64,000 bases of DNA, taken from assembly GCA_963931865.1 (NCBI GenBank), contig OZ007513.1, forward strand, positions 5,122,168 to 5,186,167, in the 5' to 3' direction. The translations under genes were made by a program, and so were the position numbers. Under the pieces are notes generated by a model. That model saw only the letters and a list, made by a program, of their open reading frames with translations. It ran no database searches and was not told the DNA's origin. Source of the DNA: Axinella damicornis. Taxonomy: Eukaryota > Porifera > Demospongiae > Axinellida > Axinellidae. Below are positions 54,754-64,000 of this stretch, in pieces. Positions within the stretch are counted from its first letter, which is position 1. Each line of letters begins with the position of its first letter.

Positions 54754-55274
54754 TACCTTATTTCCGCGATCAAATGTCGCGGCTACTATTTATTTCATCA
54801 CGCCATTTACTGCGGCTACTATTCAAGGGCGGCCACTAATCACAGGCGACGTTTATTATTAAACTCAGCATAAACAAGGAAGCGAGGAACCGGATTTGAG
54901 CACAACGTATGCACAGAGAAGAAGTTTTGTTTCAGCCCTGGGCCGTGCAGTACCGTCACAAACGCCAAAGCCATTACTGTCACGAAAGATTTCACCGGTC
55001 ACATGTCGCTCGACCTCAGAAAACGGCAAACGCTTAGACAGCTCTCGGGGATATAATGACCCACAATCAGTTCTCCTCTCTTCACACTCACAGCAAAACA
55101 GTCACGGTCCTCGAGGGCTAGACAGAGCGCTTCGATTGATCACCGACCTTTCGAATACTAGCTGCGGCTACTAAACAAGGGCAGCGTTTATCTCATTCAG
55201 CCCTTCTGGAGGTGAAGCTATTAATTCGAGGGCAGCCACTAATCAAGTGCAGCGTATGATCGCGGAAATACGGT
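54754..55274. mobile_element. TACCGTATTTCCGCG TIR element inside the minisatellite
   Basis: Left TACCTTATTTCCGCGATCA and right inverse TGATCGCGGAAATACGGTA enclose 521 bases that interrupt the CACACTAGTCAC array. The core has no domain I recognise. Confidence 0.82.
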
Positions 55275-55366
55275 AGTCACGGTAGTCACCACTGTCACAC
55301 TAGTCACGGTATAGTCACCACTGTCACACAAGTGACGGTAGTCACTATACTGTCACACTGGTCACT
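55275..55366. repeat. minisatellite continuation
   Basis: GTCACGGTAGTCACCACTGT-type units between the two inserted elements. Confidence 0.85.
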
Positions 55367-55776
55367 TAGCCTCGTTCCCAGGCCCACACGCGAAACGCGG
55401 AAGTGGACCTGGTGACACTTGGCAAAATTCCCGTATGTGTTGAGCTCAGCAGTCTTGATTTCGGGTAGGTGAATCATGTTTGTCCATTGCCAATTACTGC
55501 GTAGTAATTACATTCTTTAGCCCGTGAAAAGTGTAGCCATTTGATAAAACCGCTGTTCTAGCCTTCAAGACTCTCCTCTGGTCGCTCCTTGGCAAGGACT
55601 TTCTACTTAGCCATCACCAATAATTAACAGCTACTTTCTGTTTGATTTCGAATGCATCCAAGTAAGGAGTGTAATCGCTTACGCAATTATGCTGACTGAG
55701 CACATACAGGAATTTTGCCAAGTGTCACGTACCAGGCCCTCTTCCGCGTTCCGCGTGAGGGCCTGGGTACGAGGCT
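55367..55776. mobile_element. 410-bp TAGCCTCG TIR element inside the minisatellite
   Basis: Ends TAGCCTCGTTCCCAGGCCC and GGCCTGGGTACGAGGCTA. Exact 9-bp duplication CTGGTCACT, made from the array sequence. Core as at 25322 and 47512. Confidence 0.94.
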
Positions 55777-55862
55777 ACTGGTCACTGCTACTGACACACT
55801 GGTCACTACTGTTACACAAGTCACTACTGTAACACTACTAGTCACAACTCCCACACTAGTAA
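55777..55862. repeat. minisatellite end
   Basis: CACTGGTCACTACTGTTACAC-type degenerate units, ending near 55862. Confidence 0.75.
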
Positions 55863-56084
55863 GGTCGACTTGTAATCCTTGTTTCGACCTCTCGGGGAGG
55901 AGTAGTACCTCCTTTGAATGGGTACAGACAGCATGTAGGCTCTTGGATGGGATCAGCATAGAAGGTAATGTGGTCTTCCGGCAATCACTTGTGATCGGCA
56001 ACTATCCAGCATAGTCACGGTAGTCACCACGGTAGTACCTCCTTTGAATGGGTGCAGACAGCAGTGTGACAATGTGAAAACCCT

Positions 56085-56153
56085 TCCAGGCTCTCCGCGC
56101 TTTACGTACTGCAAGCGACAAAAGCTGGGGTGAAGGCCTGGGAACGAGGCTAT
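56085..56153. mobile_element. lone TAGCCTCG right end
   Basis: CTCTCCGCGCTTTACGTACTGC, AAAGCTGGGGTGAAGG and CCTGGGAACGAGGCTA match the right arm of 45890-46287. Confidence 0.6.
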
Positions 56154-56227
56154 ACTCAGCGATTGTAAGTTAAAAGGTTGATCAGGAGTCCCACGAGTCA
56201 TGAACATTAACGGTCGCATTCAAAGGG

Positions 56228-56826
56228 TTAACCCTTTAACCACCGAATTCTTCCCACCAAGACAACACATTTTCATGCATTCAGCGCACACCACTTTCGT
56301 AGGTACTCCTCTCCCACAGCATTCGCTCCTCAGCGGCCAAACTTGGTGGGGCCCGCACACATGGAGAGACCCCTCTGGCAATACCGTTAATGATATTCAT
56401 GACCCCCCACAAGGCCAGCAATCGGAGGTCAAAGGTGGATGTCAGCCGGATTTTCGCCCAGCATTTCCCTAAACTTGGGCCAGATCTGACTGATGGCACA
56501 CCTTACACCACCAATTTGCAGGTTTTCTTGAGGCCCTGGGTGGGGTCTATGAATATCATTAGAATCAAAAATTCTCGGGTCAATGAATCTCATTAAAATC
56601 AAAAAAACGCCCTCGACAGGCCGAAGGGGGGGCTGCCGCCCCCCCTTCGAACCCCCCCCGCTTGTACGTTTAGTGGGGGAGGCGCGCCGAAATCTGACCA
56701 AATTTTTGAGTTCGTGCCTTAAAGTCGTCCCTAGGCCCTCTGAAGACTTTTTGGTCTCTTTTTGGACTGGCGAGAAGCCCAACAAGTGCATAGGGTCTAA
56801 ATGACGCCTATAGACGTCAATGGTTA
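56228..56826 (+). mobile_element. CCCTTTAA-ended repeat, copy 2
   Basis: Near-identical to 3313-3949, but with short G/C runs (7-8 bases) where that copy has 17 and 27. Confidence 0.85.
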
Positions 56827-56829
56827 AGT

Positions 56830-57435
56830 GACTGGTCTGATTGATTGATTGAACCTTGAACCTAGATCCTTCATTCTGCAGAAAGCTGGCCAGGATCCAG
56901 ACATATTTTCCCTCTACTTCTCACTTTATCCAAATGCTTACTCTTGTGACTAAGAGGCCGGATAAGTAGCTGCCAGCCCCTACTACACCGATAAACTCGG
57001 GCCTTTCCATGGTTCTTGAGAGGCTATACTTGTTGCTTATGTGACGTACTACACACGGCATGAAACAGCATAATTTGTAAACATTATAGTACCATACTGT
57101 AGGGGACCCAATCTAATGATGAAGTAACCTTGAATCAAATGTGCTAGAACCCAAGAACCATGTTTGCAAACTGCAGTTACTAATGCTTCTATGATATTTT
57201 GCCAGAAATATACAGTGCTTAAAATGCCAAAATACGAGTTTTTTCAATTTTATGTGGGAGATTATATAGGTACATACCTTCAACAGGTATGAACGGAGAT
57301 GGTCCAGCTACTGACACACTCTGCTAATGGTACCTATTGATTTTCAATGCTAAAATTCATCGTTATAAGTCACTTCAAACCAATCAATTATGTTGTTTTA
57401 TGATTGGCTATACACGAACATACCTTCAACACAAG
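56830..57435. other. no gene recognised
   Basis: AT-rich. GAACCTTGAACCTAGATCC and AACCAAGAACC-like motifs only. Confidence 0.4.
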
Positions 57436-57443
57436 TGGTCCAG

Positions 57444-58005
57444 TAGCCTCGTTCCCAGGCGCTCGGTACAATTGGGGAGAAGAGTGCCTGGTATCCACTG
57501 TTCGCGCATGCGCGGCTCCCTTAGTTTTCGTGGGGAACTTGGAAACAACTGTTATACTAGTCTGTGTTGCACGACATTTACTGAAACACGGGAGTCGTTT
57601 TACACCTATAAGATGCAGCTCTGTTCAACCAAGCCGTGCCGTACGCCTTCGGTAAGATCGGAAAGCCAGGAATGGTGCTGAGGACGAACAACTGGTAGCA
57701 ATACAGTACGTACATGTACATAATGGTTAAATACGGCAAATTTCTGTGGGGTCTTGCCGGGTCTCTATCGTGCTTCGCGTCCACTTCGGAAAGGTAGAAG
57801 CGGCGTATCGCCATCCACAGACTTCGAAACCACGTCCTCACATGATGCTGGAGTTGTATATTTTACTGAATATTTGTCCGTGTTATTACAGCTTACGTAT
57901 CTCTATGAATTTTACGGAGAATGTAACAGAACTGCTCGCGCATACGCGAACAGTGGATACTAGGCGCTCTTCTCCCCAATTACCGAGCGCCTGGGAACGA
58001 GGCTA
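57444..58005. mobile_element. 562-bp TAGCCTCG TIR element
   Basis: Ends TAGCCTCGTTCCCAGGCGCT and its inverse, arms to TTCGCGCATGCGC. Flanks GTGGTCCAG and GTGGTCCGG. ATG 57615 opens MQLCSTKPCRTPSV to a GTAAGATC donor. Confidence 0.92.
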
Positions 58006-58340
58006 GTGGTCCGGCTATTGACACACTCTACTAATGGTACCTATGGATTTTCAAGAACGTTTGCTAAATTTCATTGTGAAAAGTCACTTCAAACTAATCA
58101 TCTAATCTTCTATGGGGAAAATGTATTGTACAGTAATATTAAATGATTGCTAAAAGTAACTTCACAGTCAAAAGTTGGGGTGGTCCAGGCATTTTTGCAC
58201 ATGGTACATCAGAACCATTGGTTTCAGGGTGGAGCTTCAAAAGTCACAAACTGCTTGTGTGGCTTTGATGCAACTCGGTAAATATTCAGTTCTAACACTA
58301 CAGATTTGAAATTGATTCACCTTCAATTCTTTTCCATTAC

Positions 58341-58855
58341 AACTCTTTAGGGCCCAAATTTCTTTCTCTAGGTCATTTTCAGTCTATAGAACACTTAAAC
58401 ATACCCTAATTTCTGTTCCCTGGCGTTGCTAGGCTCGAAACTGCACACACATGCAGGTAATTTCTGCTATACTAAGCGTACACGTGACTTAACCACACCC
58501 ACCAATTAACGGACTTGCAATCAAGCCTCCCGAGAAATGGCAACCCGCTGTAGCTGAAAAACGTGCGATGTATGCTGGAAATGGAGGCCCTACAAAGCCA
58601 GACGGCTACTTTCTGACCCCATTTATGCCAAAAACGATGGAAATGGCCCTCCCAGTGCCGACCAAGACCTTTCTACCGCGGAGCCCAGACACGGCCATGC
58701 TGTTTGCACCCTCTGGGTGTACCCACCCACCTCCCCTTGTCCCGCCCTTTCTGCTGTCGCAGAACCTATCTCCCAAGGATATTGCCGGAAGTCACAATCA
58801 TGATGAAGCTGAAAGTATTATGACGACATTTGGCGCTACGGGCCCTAAAGGGTTA
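58341..58855 (+). mobile_element. TTTAGGGCCC TIR element, copy 2
   Basis: Same-orientation partner of 8153-8650, with ends AACTCTTTAGGGCCC and GGGCCCTAAAGGGTTA. Confidence 0.85.
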
Positions 58856-59179
58856 ATTAATCAATTAAGAGCCCTAACTACTATAGGATGAGTCAGTAAT
58901 GTAATTCATAGCCCTATATACTCACCACTCATTTCACACACGCGCTGGAAAGCCTTCGGAGTAACTCGGTGGGATGTCTCATTCCGCGGAGAGTGAGCAG
59001 GGATCCTACGTTTGCGCCCCTAGTCCGGGGGGACATTATTCACTCCGACACCGGTACAGTTCCAGGGCCAGGGTCGGGTGAGGGATGTTTTCATTCTCGT
59101 CAACGACTTCTTTCACGTGCATCTTTTCCTCCTGCCCTGTCTGAGGGTCACGATCAGCCATGGCTACCAGCTAATGACC

Positions 59180-59295
59180 TAGTTTGGTTCCCAGACCCTT
59201 CTTGGCGGGACGGGCGGAGGGGGGGCGTCTCCCTCCCGCCCGCCCGCCCCGCCCTCCCCGGAAACGAAACGCAGAAGGGTCTGGGAACCAAACTA
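59180..59295. mobile_element. 116-bp TAGTTTGGTTCCC element
   Basis: Ends TAGTTTGGTTCCCAGACCCT and its inverse around a GC-rich middle. Exact 9-bp duplication CTAATGACC. The TIR is a further variant (GTTTGG for GCCTCG). Confidence 0.9.
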
Positions 59296-59299
59296 CTAA

Positions 59300-59830
59300 T
59301 GACCTGCATGCGGTTCTCTTGACCTTTGCCCCGAAGCCAAACGAGGCTCAACATCGTACGTGGAAGTCAGTTTACGGACGTTTACGGATCCTGCTAAGCT
59401 TACATCTTGAAGCTGCATGCACTCAGACGAATGCTGCTCCAGTCAAGCTACCACCTGAGGTAGGGTTAGAGTTAGGGTTATATGTTGTACTCTCAGAAGA
59501 AGCTCTTAGGCTGGATGTCGAGAGCAAGCATCCGGAAGAAATGTGCATGGGCATTAATTAGGACACAACGCTGTGTGTTGGGTGCCACCATGTGTGGTTT
59601 GTGGGAGATTGTCTCCGCCCGTGTAAGGGTCTGCAAAGTTGTGTTAATGGTGTCTTAGAGTCCTATGCCCATTGAGTGCCTTCCATGTTACTTGGAGGAA
59701 TGGCTTGAAAAGATTTTGTGGAGACCGATGTGCAAAAGTATGGTGTGTACAGCTTGTGATAATTGGGGTTTATACTGGGCTGTGCCCTCAAAGGGATGTA
59801 AAGGAAAAAAGTGAAACATTTTCTTTCAAG
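59300..59830. other. no gene recognised
   Basis: No splice-bounded frame that I can support; GGTTAGAGTTAGGGTTA near 59464 is a short telomere-like stretch. Confidence 0.4.
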
Positions 59831-59835
59831 ACAAG

Positions 59836-60419
59836 TACCGTATGCATATGGCCGGAAAATTTGGCGGGAATTAAATTTGGTGGATTGGCTCTAAAAGGCT
59901 GTGAATTGCATTTGGTGGATTAAAAAATTTGACGGATTTGGAAATTTGCGGAGCGAGAATGACATCATACTAACTGCACGGCTGCGTGGCAGCGGAGCGC
60001 TCCGTGAGATCGAGTCGATAGGCTGTGATGGAGTCCGAGTTTGCAGTGCTGTGTTTGAGGTACCACGTCTACAAAAACCTCTGGGATGCGAGTGTAGGAG
60101 AGGAACTGCCGTGGGAGTGGTACGCAGTAGCAGTGATGCGAAGGAGCGCCATCGTCGTCGGCCATGAACCCAGGAAGATATCAACTACTTGCTAGCTATT
60201 TCTGGCCGATCAGCTGCTTGCTCGCTATTTCTGGCTGATCAGTGACAGAGGTACATTAGTATTATGAGTGCTTGCGGCGAGAGCTAGCTCGAGCGTCGCT
60301 ACGAGACCCCGCCCACAACATGTCATGACAAAATATTGGCGGAATTTAATTGGCGGTGCGTTCATAATCCGCCAAACCGCCGAATTAAATTCCCCACCAA
60401 ATTTTCCGGCCATACGGTA
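59836..60419. mobile_element. TACCGTATGGCCGGAAAATT TIR element
   Basis: Left TACCGTATGCATATGGCCGG, right inverse CCGGCCATACGGTA, with GGCGG-AATTAAATT arms. Inner frames on both strands are short and unrecognised. Confidence 0.75.
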
Positions 60420-60846
60420 GTTTCATGTATTGCCCCCAATTACATAGGGATCATGGATGAAAACACTCCATCACCTCAGGCAGCCAGAATGTCGAGAAAG
60501 AGACTCAAAGGCTTTCGTACCTTTTTCAAGCGAAGAACGATGAAAGGAAGAGATTAGCGCAACAAAGCCAGGCAAAGGAAGGAGTTGGGGTACTTGCACC
60601 TATTTCCCAAAATGTTCCTGTAACACGATCCCACCACTGTGTTCCAGAGTTTGAGGGAGGGGGTACCCAAGAGCTGGGTTGATTCCAAGAGTGAGGATGT
60701 TCTGCAGTTTTGCCTGATGAGGTCCAATCCATTGTTACTGGGTCTGTTTCAATACGATCTGTTTTAATGACGGAACTGCATACTGCAGAACTATCAGAAG
60801 AAGTGATTGTGAACTGCTGTGTTTTCCTGATACAGCCCACTTGAGA

Positions 60847-61810
60847 CGGTGCCCTTCCTGCAACAAGTATCGGCCACAGTTGCATGTTATGCGCAGCTGG
60901 GAGTGTAAATCCTCAAATCGGGTGAGCCACACGAATTACCGATTCCTTTCAAGTGCTTAGAAGGATGAACGGCTCCACAATCTCGAGATGGCAAAGGTCA
61001 CTGAGCGGAAGCGCAACAAAAGGCTGTCAGAGAAACTTTATGACCTGATAGAGAAAGAAGGGGTTCATCTAAGACGAGGCAGATATCTCCTCCATTTTCA
61101 GCGGAGTGGAGAAGGTTTTCAAGGAAGGCTCCATCCAGCGAATCTTTTGGGAGCAACAAATCCACTTCAACTCGCTGAGGAACAAGAAGGGCATGAGGTG
61201 GCACCCACTTCTAATTCGCTTTGCACTAAATTTGAAGTTGCATCCTCATCTGCATACCATGCCGCGAGAGAAAGTGGCCTGATAGCACTTCCTTTGGAGC
61301 GAACATTGAGGGACTATACCCACTGGGTAACCATGAAGGATGGGGTGCAAGTGGAGGTAATTCAGCAGCTAAAGAAATTGATCCGGTTTGCAGGACTTCG
61401 AGAAACAATTTGCCCTGTCAGTGGACGAAATGAAGGTATGAAGTGGCTTACTTTTCAAGAAAGACACTGGCGAACTCACAGGGTTCTGCAACTTGGGAGA
61501 GGTTAACCAAGATGTCGAGAATCTTTCCAAGTCCTTGACCTGCACTGCAACGGCAAGTGCTACCCCAGCACTAGCAGATGCTGATGTTCATGATTCGACC
61601 AATTTTAAGCCTTCTGTTTCCTTCCCAGTTGCCATGTGAAGCTGTACCCAGTCGTTTGGGAAGTTGTCGAGGCACTCCATCTGCACGGCATTCCTGTTTT
61701 ATCATTGACGAGTGACGAACAGCCCGAATAGACGATTTTACCATTTATGTAGCCTCACCAATGCTGGACCGACATACAAGACCAAGAACCTCTACCTTGA
61801 CTGTGAGCTG
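60847..61810 (+). pseudogene. P-element/THAP9-type transposase relic
   Basis: Pieces in three frames follow the order of P-element-like transposases: a C-x2-C stretch (RCPSCNKYRP), VSHTNYRFLSSA, a charged helical region (LYDLIEKEGVHL), EGSIQRIFWEQQ with GMRWHPLLIRFALNL, SSSAYHAARESGLIALPLER with TLRDYTHWV, the catalytic-type LSVDEMK, KDTGELTGFCNLGEVNQD, and WEVVEALHLHGIPVLSLTSD. The DEM motif carries the first catalytic Asp of the RNase H-like fold. Breaks: stop after LSSA, frame changes near 61075, 61235 and 61720, and a stop after DEMKV. No THAP domain was found upstream. Non-functional. Confidence 0.75.
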
Positions 61811-61822
61811 TATGTTATAGTT

Positions 61823-61955
61823 AAACCACCCCCTAGACGCGTTTACCAGTAATACACGAGACAGTTCTGGGTAAACCCCGAGGGCGAAGCCCGAGGGGTT
61901 TACCCGGAACTGTCGAGTGTATTACGCGGTAAACACGTCTAGGTAACGGGTGTTT
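61823..61955. mobile_element. hairpin element AAACCACCCCCTAGACGCG
   Basis: Two ~55-bp arms (GTTTACC and AATACACGAGACAG on the left, their inverses on the right) around CCCCGAGGGCGAAGCCCGAG. It directly follows the transposase relic. Confidence 0.82.
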
Positions 61956-62395
61956 CATTGCGTTGGCCGCATGGACAAAACGTTGTAAATGAAATTTTTA
62001 CGTACCGCGTAGCAACAGCTTAGCAACACGCATTCGCAGCACTTCCGGTATTTGAACAAATTCTTCTCATGCCAAGCGCGTGACTTCTACCACGTGGTTT
62101 GCTAAAATGGTGGGAGCAATGCTCTGTTGGAAGACGTTTGCTGAAAACCCGGTGAAAATCCGCCGTTAAATGGCCTAGTTACACCTTCGCGATTAATCCT
62201 CGTTTTTCTTGGGTTTGCGTGACCTCTCTGGACGAAGGGGAAGTTTTCTGGAGCGAGAGAAACGACTTCCAGTGGAGTCCCAGGCGTCTTCTGGATGTCA
62301 CGTGTGGAGTGAATCAACTTACAATTTTTTTGTGCAGTGGACGTCCCCCCGCCCAAGTTGGCACCTTCACGGATCAATGTAAGTTTACTGTAGTA
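61956..62395. other. no gene recognised
   Basis: ATG-containing frames near 62219 lack family resemblance. Confidence 0.35.
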
Positions 62396-62401
62396 GCTAC
62401 C

Positions 62402-62785
62402 TTAGTTGTTAATTGTACATAAATCATCTTTATAACAGTACTGAACAGTTTTACTGCTAATTTTATCAGATTGTTCACTAGTTTTATACTTCTTTGGAGG
62501 TGGTTTCCACACCACCAATGTCAGGCACACAGCGAGGTGGTGGTGACGTACAATGGTCTCTAGTCGTCGGACTGTATTGGGCATGTTGAGGTAGTGCCTC
62601 TCTAGCTGGTTGATGGCATTGTGGATAGATTCCGCCCCCTGCTCTCCCATGAACCCGAATCCTATGTGCCATCGCTGCAGGAAGGGTACTGCATGGGTTT
62701 CTAGCATGTGCAGTTTCGGGGTCACATGTACAGTTGCATTCGGGAAGTTCAGTCGATAGAACGACATGAACTCCCGGATGTACAA
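62402..62785 (-). CDS. transposon-type protein, C-terminal exon
   Basis: Minus strand, after acceptor CATTTTCAG: YIREFMSFYRLNFPNATVHV, TPKLHMLETHAVPFLQRWHI, GFGFMGEQGAESIHNAINQL, ERHYLNMPNTVRRLE, then a basic tail and stop. PK-x-H-x-LE-x-H-x-VPFL and GEQGAESIH are hallmarks I recall from a protein family found in many copies in sponges, cnidarians and molluscs, thought to come from a mobile element. The frame is intact. Together with 63387 and 63704 it forms one gene. The enzyme class is unknown to me. Confidence 0.62.
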   Translation of the reverse strand: MYIREFMSFYRLNFPNATVHVTPKLHMLETHAVPFLQRWHIGFGFMGEQGAESIHNAINQLERHYLNMPNTVRRLETIVRHHHLAVCLTLVVWKPPPKKYKTSEQSDKISSKTVQYCYKDDLCTINN

Positions 62786-62838
62786 ATCTGAAAATGAGTT
62801 GACTCTGAATTCAGGTTATGTTAGTAGTATACTTCTAC

Positions 62839-62961
62839 CACAGTGCGTGGGCGTTCCTTTGATGTACCATGGAGGATAAATCGCATAACCTCCACTATGA
62901 CGTCATAGCGGAGGTTATGCGATTTATCCTCCGCGGTACATCAAAGGATCGCCACGCTGTG
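62839..62961. mobile_element. hairpin element in the transposon-type gene
   Basis: CACAGTGCGTGGGCGTTCCT and its inverse, with inner GGAGGATAAATCGCATAACC arms around ATGACGTCAT. Confidence 0.88.
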
Positions 62962-62996
62962 CTGAGAATCAGAGAGTTGTAGCTGTCTAGAAGCCG

Positions 62997-63123
62997 GATC
63001 TACTATGTTGACTCGGAGTTTATGCAATTTATCCTTCTTGGGAAAGTTTAGCCTTGGCTTCGCCTCGGCCAAACTTTCCCACGGAGGATAAATCGCACAA
63101 CCTCCGTGTCAACGTAGTAGATC
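62997..63123. mobile_element. second, related hairpin element
   Basis: GATCTACTATGTTGAC and its inverse. The inner arms (GGAGGATAAATCGCACAACC) match those of 62839-62961, around AAGTTTAGCCTTGGCTTCGC. Confidence 0.88.
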
Positions 63124-63386
63124 CTATACTACTCACCCAACTTCACAATCTCTCCATCCTTCATTATCCCACCGCTGTCGCAAATACGGTGACAACGAGC
63201 ATAGCTACTCTTTATGAACGCTGAAGCCTTTCAGAAACTCATTTTGAAATGAAGTGCACTTCCTATTTGAGGAGTGTCATTCGAAATTAAGTGCATCATT
63301 CTTATAGGCGCATATTTCCTCCCTGTGATGTCAGAGGCGCATGCGCCTAATAACGAGCGCAACTACGGTACTGTACTTATGTGGTG

Positions 63387-63665
63387 TCACCTCCTGAGTG
63401 CCCACATCTCATTCCAATGAATGCCGAGGTCCGCTTTCAGTGCCAATCCCTCCTCAACAGGTATCTGTACCTGGAGTGGTTTAGACTGGAGGAACAGCTG
63501 CTGCCTCTCTTCCTCACTTACACTGGCAACCTCATCCCGGAGCTGTTCTGTGTGTGCTCCGCCACTCATAGCCGTCCGGATGCTGCCAATCTCTGCTGAC
63601 CTTTGGTGGCGAGTCCTTACACTGGCTTTCTGTGAGTCAATCCGTGGTGTTGTGACACTGACCAT
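63387..63665 (-). CDS. transposon-type protein, middle exon
   Basis: Minus strand frame with VASVSEEERQQLFLQSKPLQ, VQIPVEEGLALKADLGIHWN and EMWALRR, ending at a donor (AG then GTGACACC). EGLALKADL followed by W-x3-R-x-LRR is the form I recall preceding the GEQGAESIH part in the same protein family. The splice phase does not fit the next exon at 62785 directly, so a linking exon is missing, perhaps displaced by the two hairpin elements between them. Confidence 0.6.
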   Translation of the reverse strand: MVSVTTPRIDSQKASVRTRHQRSAEIGSIRTAMSGGAHTEQLRDEVASVSEEERQQLFLQSKPLQVQIPVEEGLALKADLGIHWNEMWALRR

Positions 63666-63703
63666 TGCAACATTCTAAGACGAATGAATTATGTGTGTCT
63701 ATC

Positions 63704-64000
63704 TTATAAGTATACTACTACAGAGTACATTACCTGCCCCTTTGTATTGCACCTAATTACGGAACCAGCACTTGGAGCTACCCTCTGGGCCAGGATACCA
63801 ACCGTCTTCACCTCCATGGGGGTGGGAGAGGATGTAGACGTACCATCCCAAAGCTGCCGCACTGTGACCTTGGAAGGTGAGGGTGGTTGAACCTTACGAC
63901 ACTCTGACTGATTGTGTGTGCGCAAGTGTTGCAACTCCATCATTGCAGTGCATCCTTCTCTATCACAGTTCACCAGGAGTGTGGCGAGGAGTTTGAGCAC
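63704..64000 (-). CDS. transposon-type protein, zinc-finger-like exon, runs off the window
   Basis: Minus strand, open to the window edge: MLKLLATLLVNCDREGCTAM, MELQHLRTHNQSECRKVQPP. C-x4-C followed by H-x5-C resembles a TRAF-type zinc finger. The next minus exon (63665) follows a short gap. The N-terminal part lies beyond 64000. Confidence 0.52.
   Translation of the reverse strand: MLKLLATLLVNCDREGCTAMMELQHLRTHNQSECRKVQPPSPSKVTVRQLWDGTSTSSPTPMEVKTVGILAQRVAPSAGSVIRCNTKGQVMYSVVVYL

Noticed and set aside
54322..54873. 183-codon ORF and its 89-codon antisense with TVTSVTVV repeats
   Set aside because: A direct translation of the 18-bp minisatellite, whose unit is a multiple of three.
62219..62422. 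67-codon ORF
   Set aside because: No domain, acceptor or donor, and the composition is not distinctive.

Overview
This looks like repeat-rich nuclear DNA of an early-branching animal. I favour a sponge (Porifera), but that is inference. The support is eukaryotic exons with GT/AG junctions (mitochondrial elongation factor G, a PRKX/PKA-type kinase, dynein heavy chain, a sulfatase, a short-chain dehydrogenase), many short terminal-inverted-repeat (TIR) elements, (CA)n tracts and poly-G/C tracts. There is no long uninterrupted host gene, no bacterial operon structure, no CRISPR array and no rRNA.

Layout. 1-8.7 kb: minisatellite, a tRNA-like SINE head and several TIR elements. 8.8-28 kb: isolated exon-like segments (8816, 17630, 19912, 27118), one dynein exon (21660), five-copy minisatellite-bearing elements (first three copies), STPR-repeat elements at 13.5 and 20.5 kb, and simple repeats. 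28.7-31.4 kb: six exons of mitochondrial EF-G (GFM1), two of them inverted, with the middle of the gene missing. 32.3-35.8 kb: six exons of a PRKX-like kinase on the minus strand, one (catalytic loop plus DFG) inverted between inverted minisatellite arms. 39.5-41.7 kb: a sulfatase exon and three phase-compatible exons of an unknown Ser-rich protein. 43.6-44.8 kb: the most gene-like compact block (two minus-strand reading frames and a plus-strand exon). 45.9-60.4 kb: dense TIR elements, including two inserted into one 18-bp minisatellite. 60.8-64 kb: a decayed P-element/THAP9-like transposase and a multi-exon transposon-type gene interrupted by hairpin elements.

The dominant system is a family of elements ending TAGCCTCGTTCCCAGG or close variants, flanked by 9-bp target duplications that can be read directly at more than a dozen sites. 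Nine-base duplications and long TIRs resemble Mutator-like (MULE) elements. Sizes run from 35 bp (little more than two TIRs) to about 580 bp, and unrelated cores carry short ATG-to-splice-donor segments, as gene-capturing Pack-MULEs would. This family, together with the inverted and isolated exons, is the best candidate for an undescribed biological story here. Assembly error must be excluded for the inversions.

All exon limits are read by eye from splice consensus and reading frame. No alignment or search was run.
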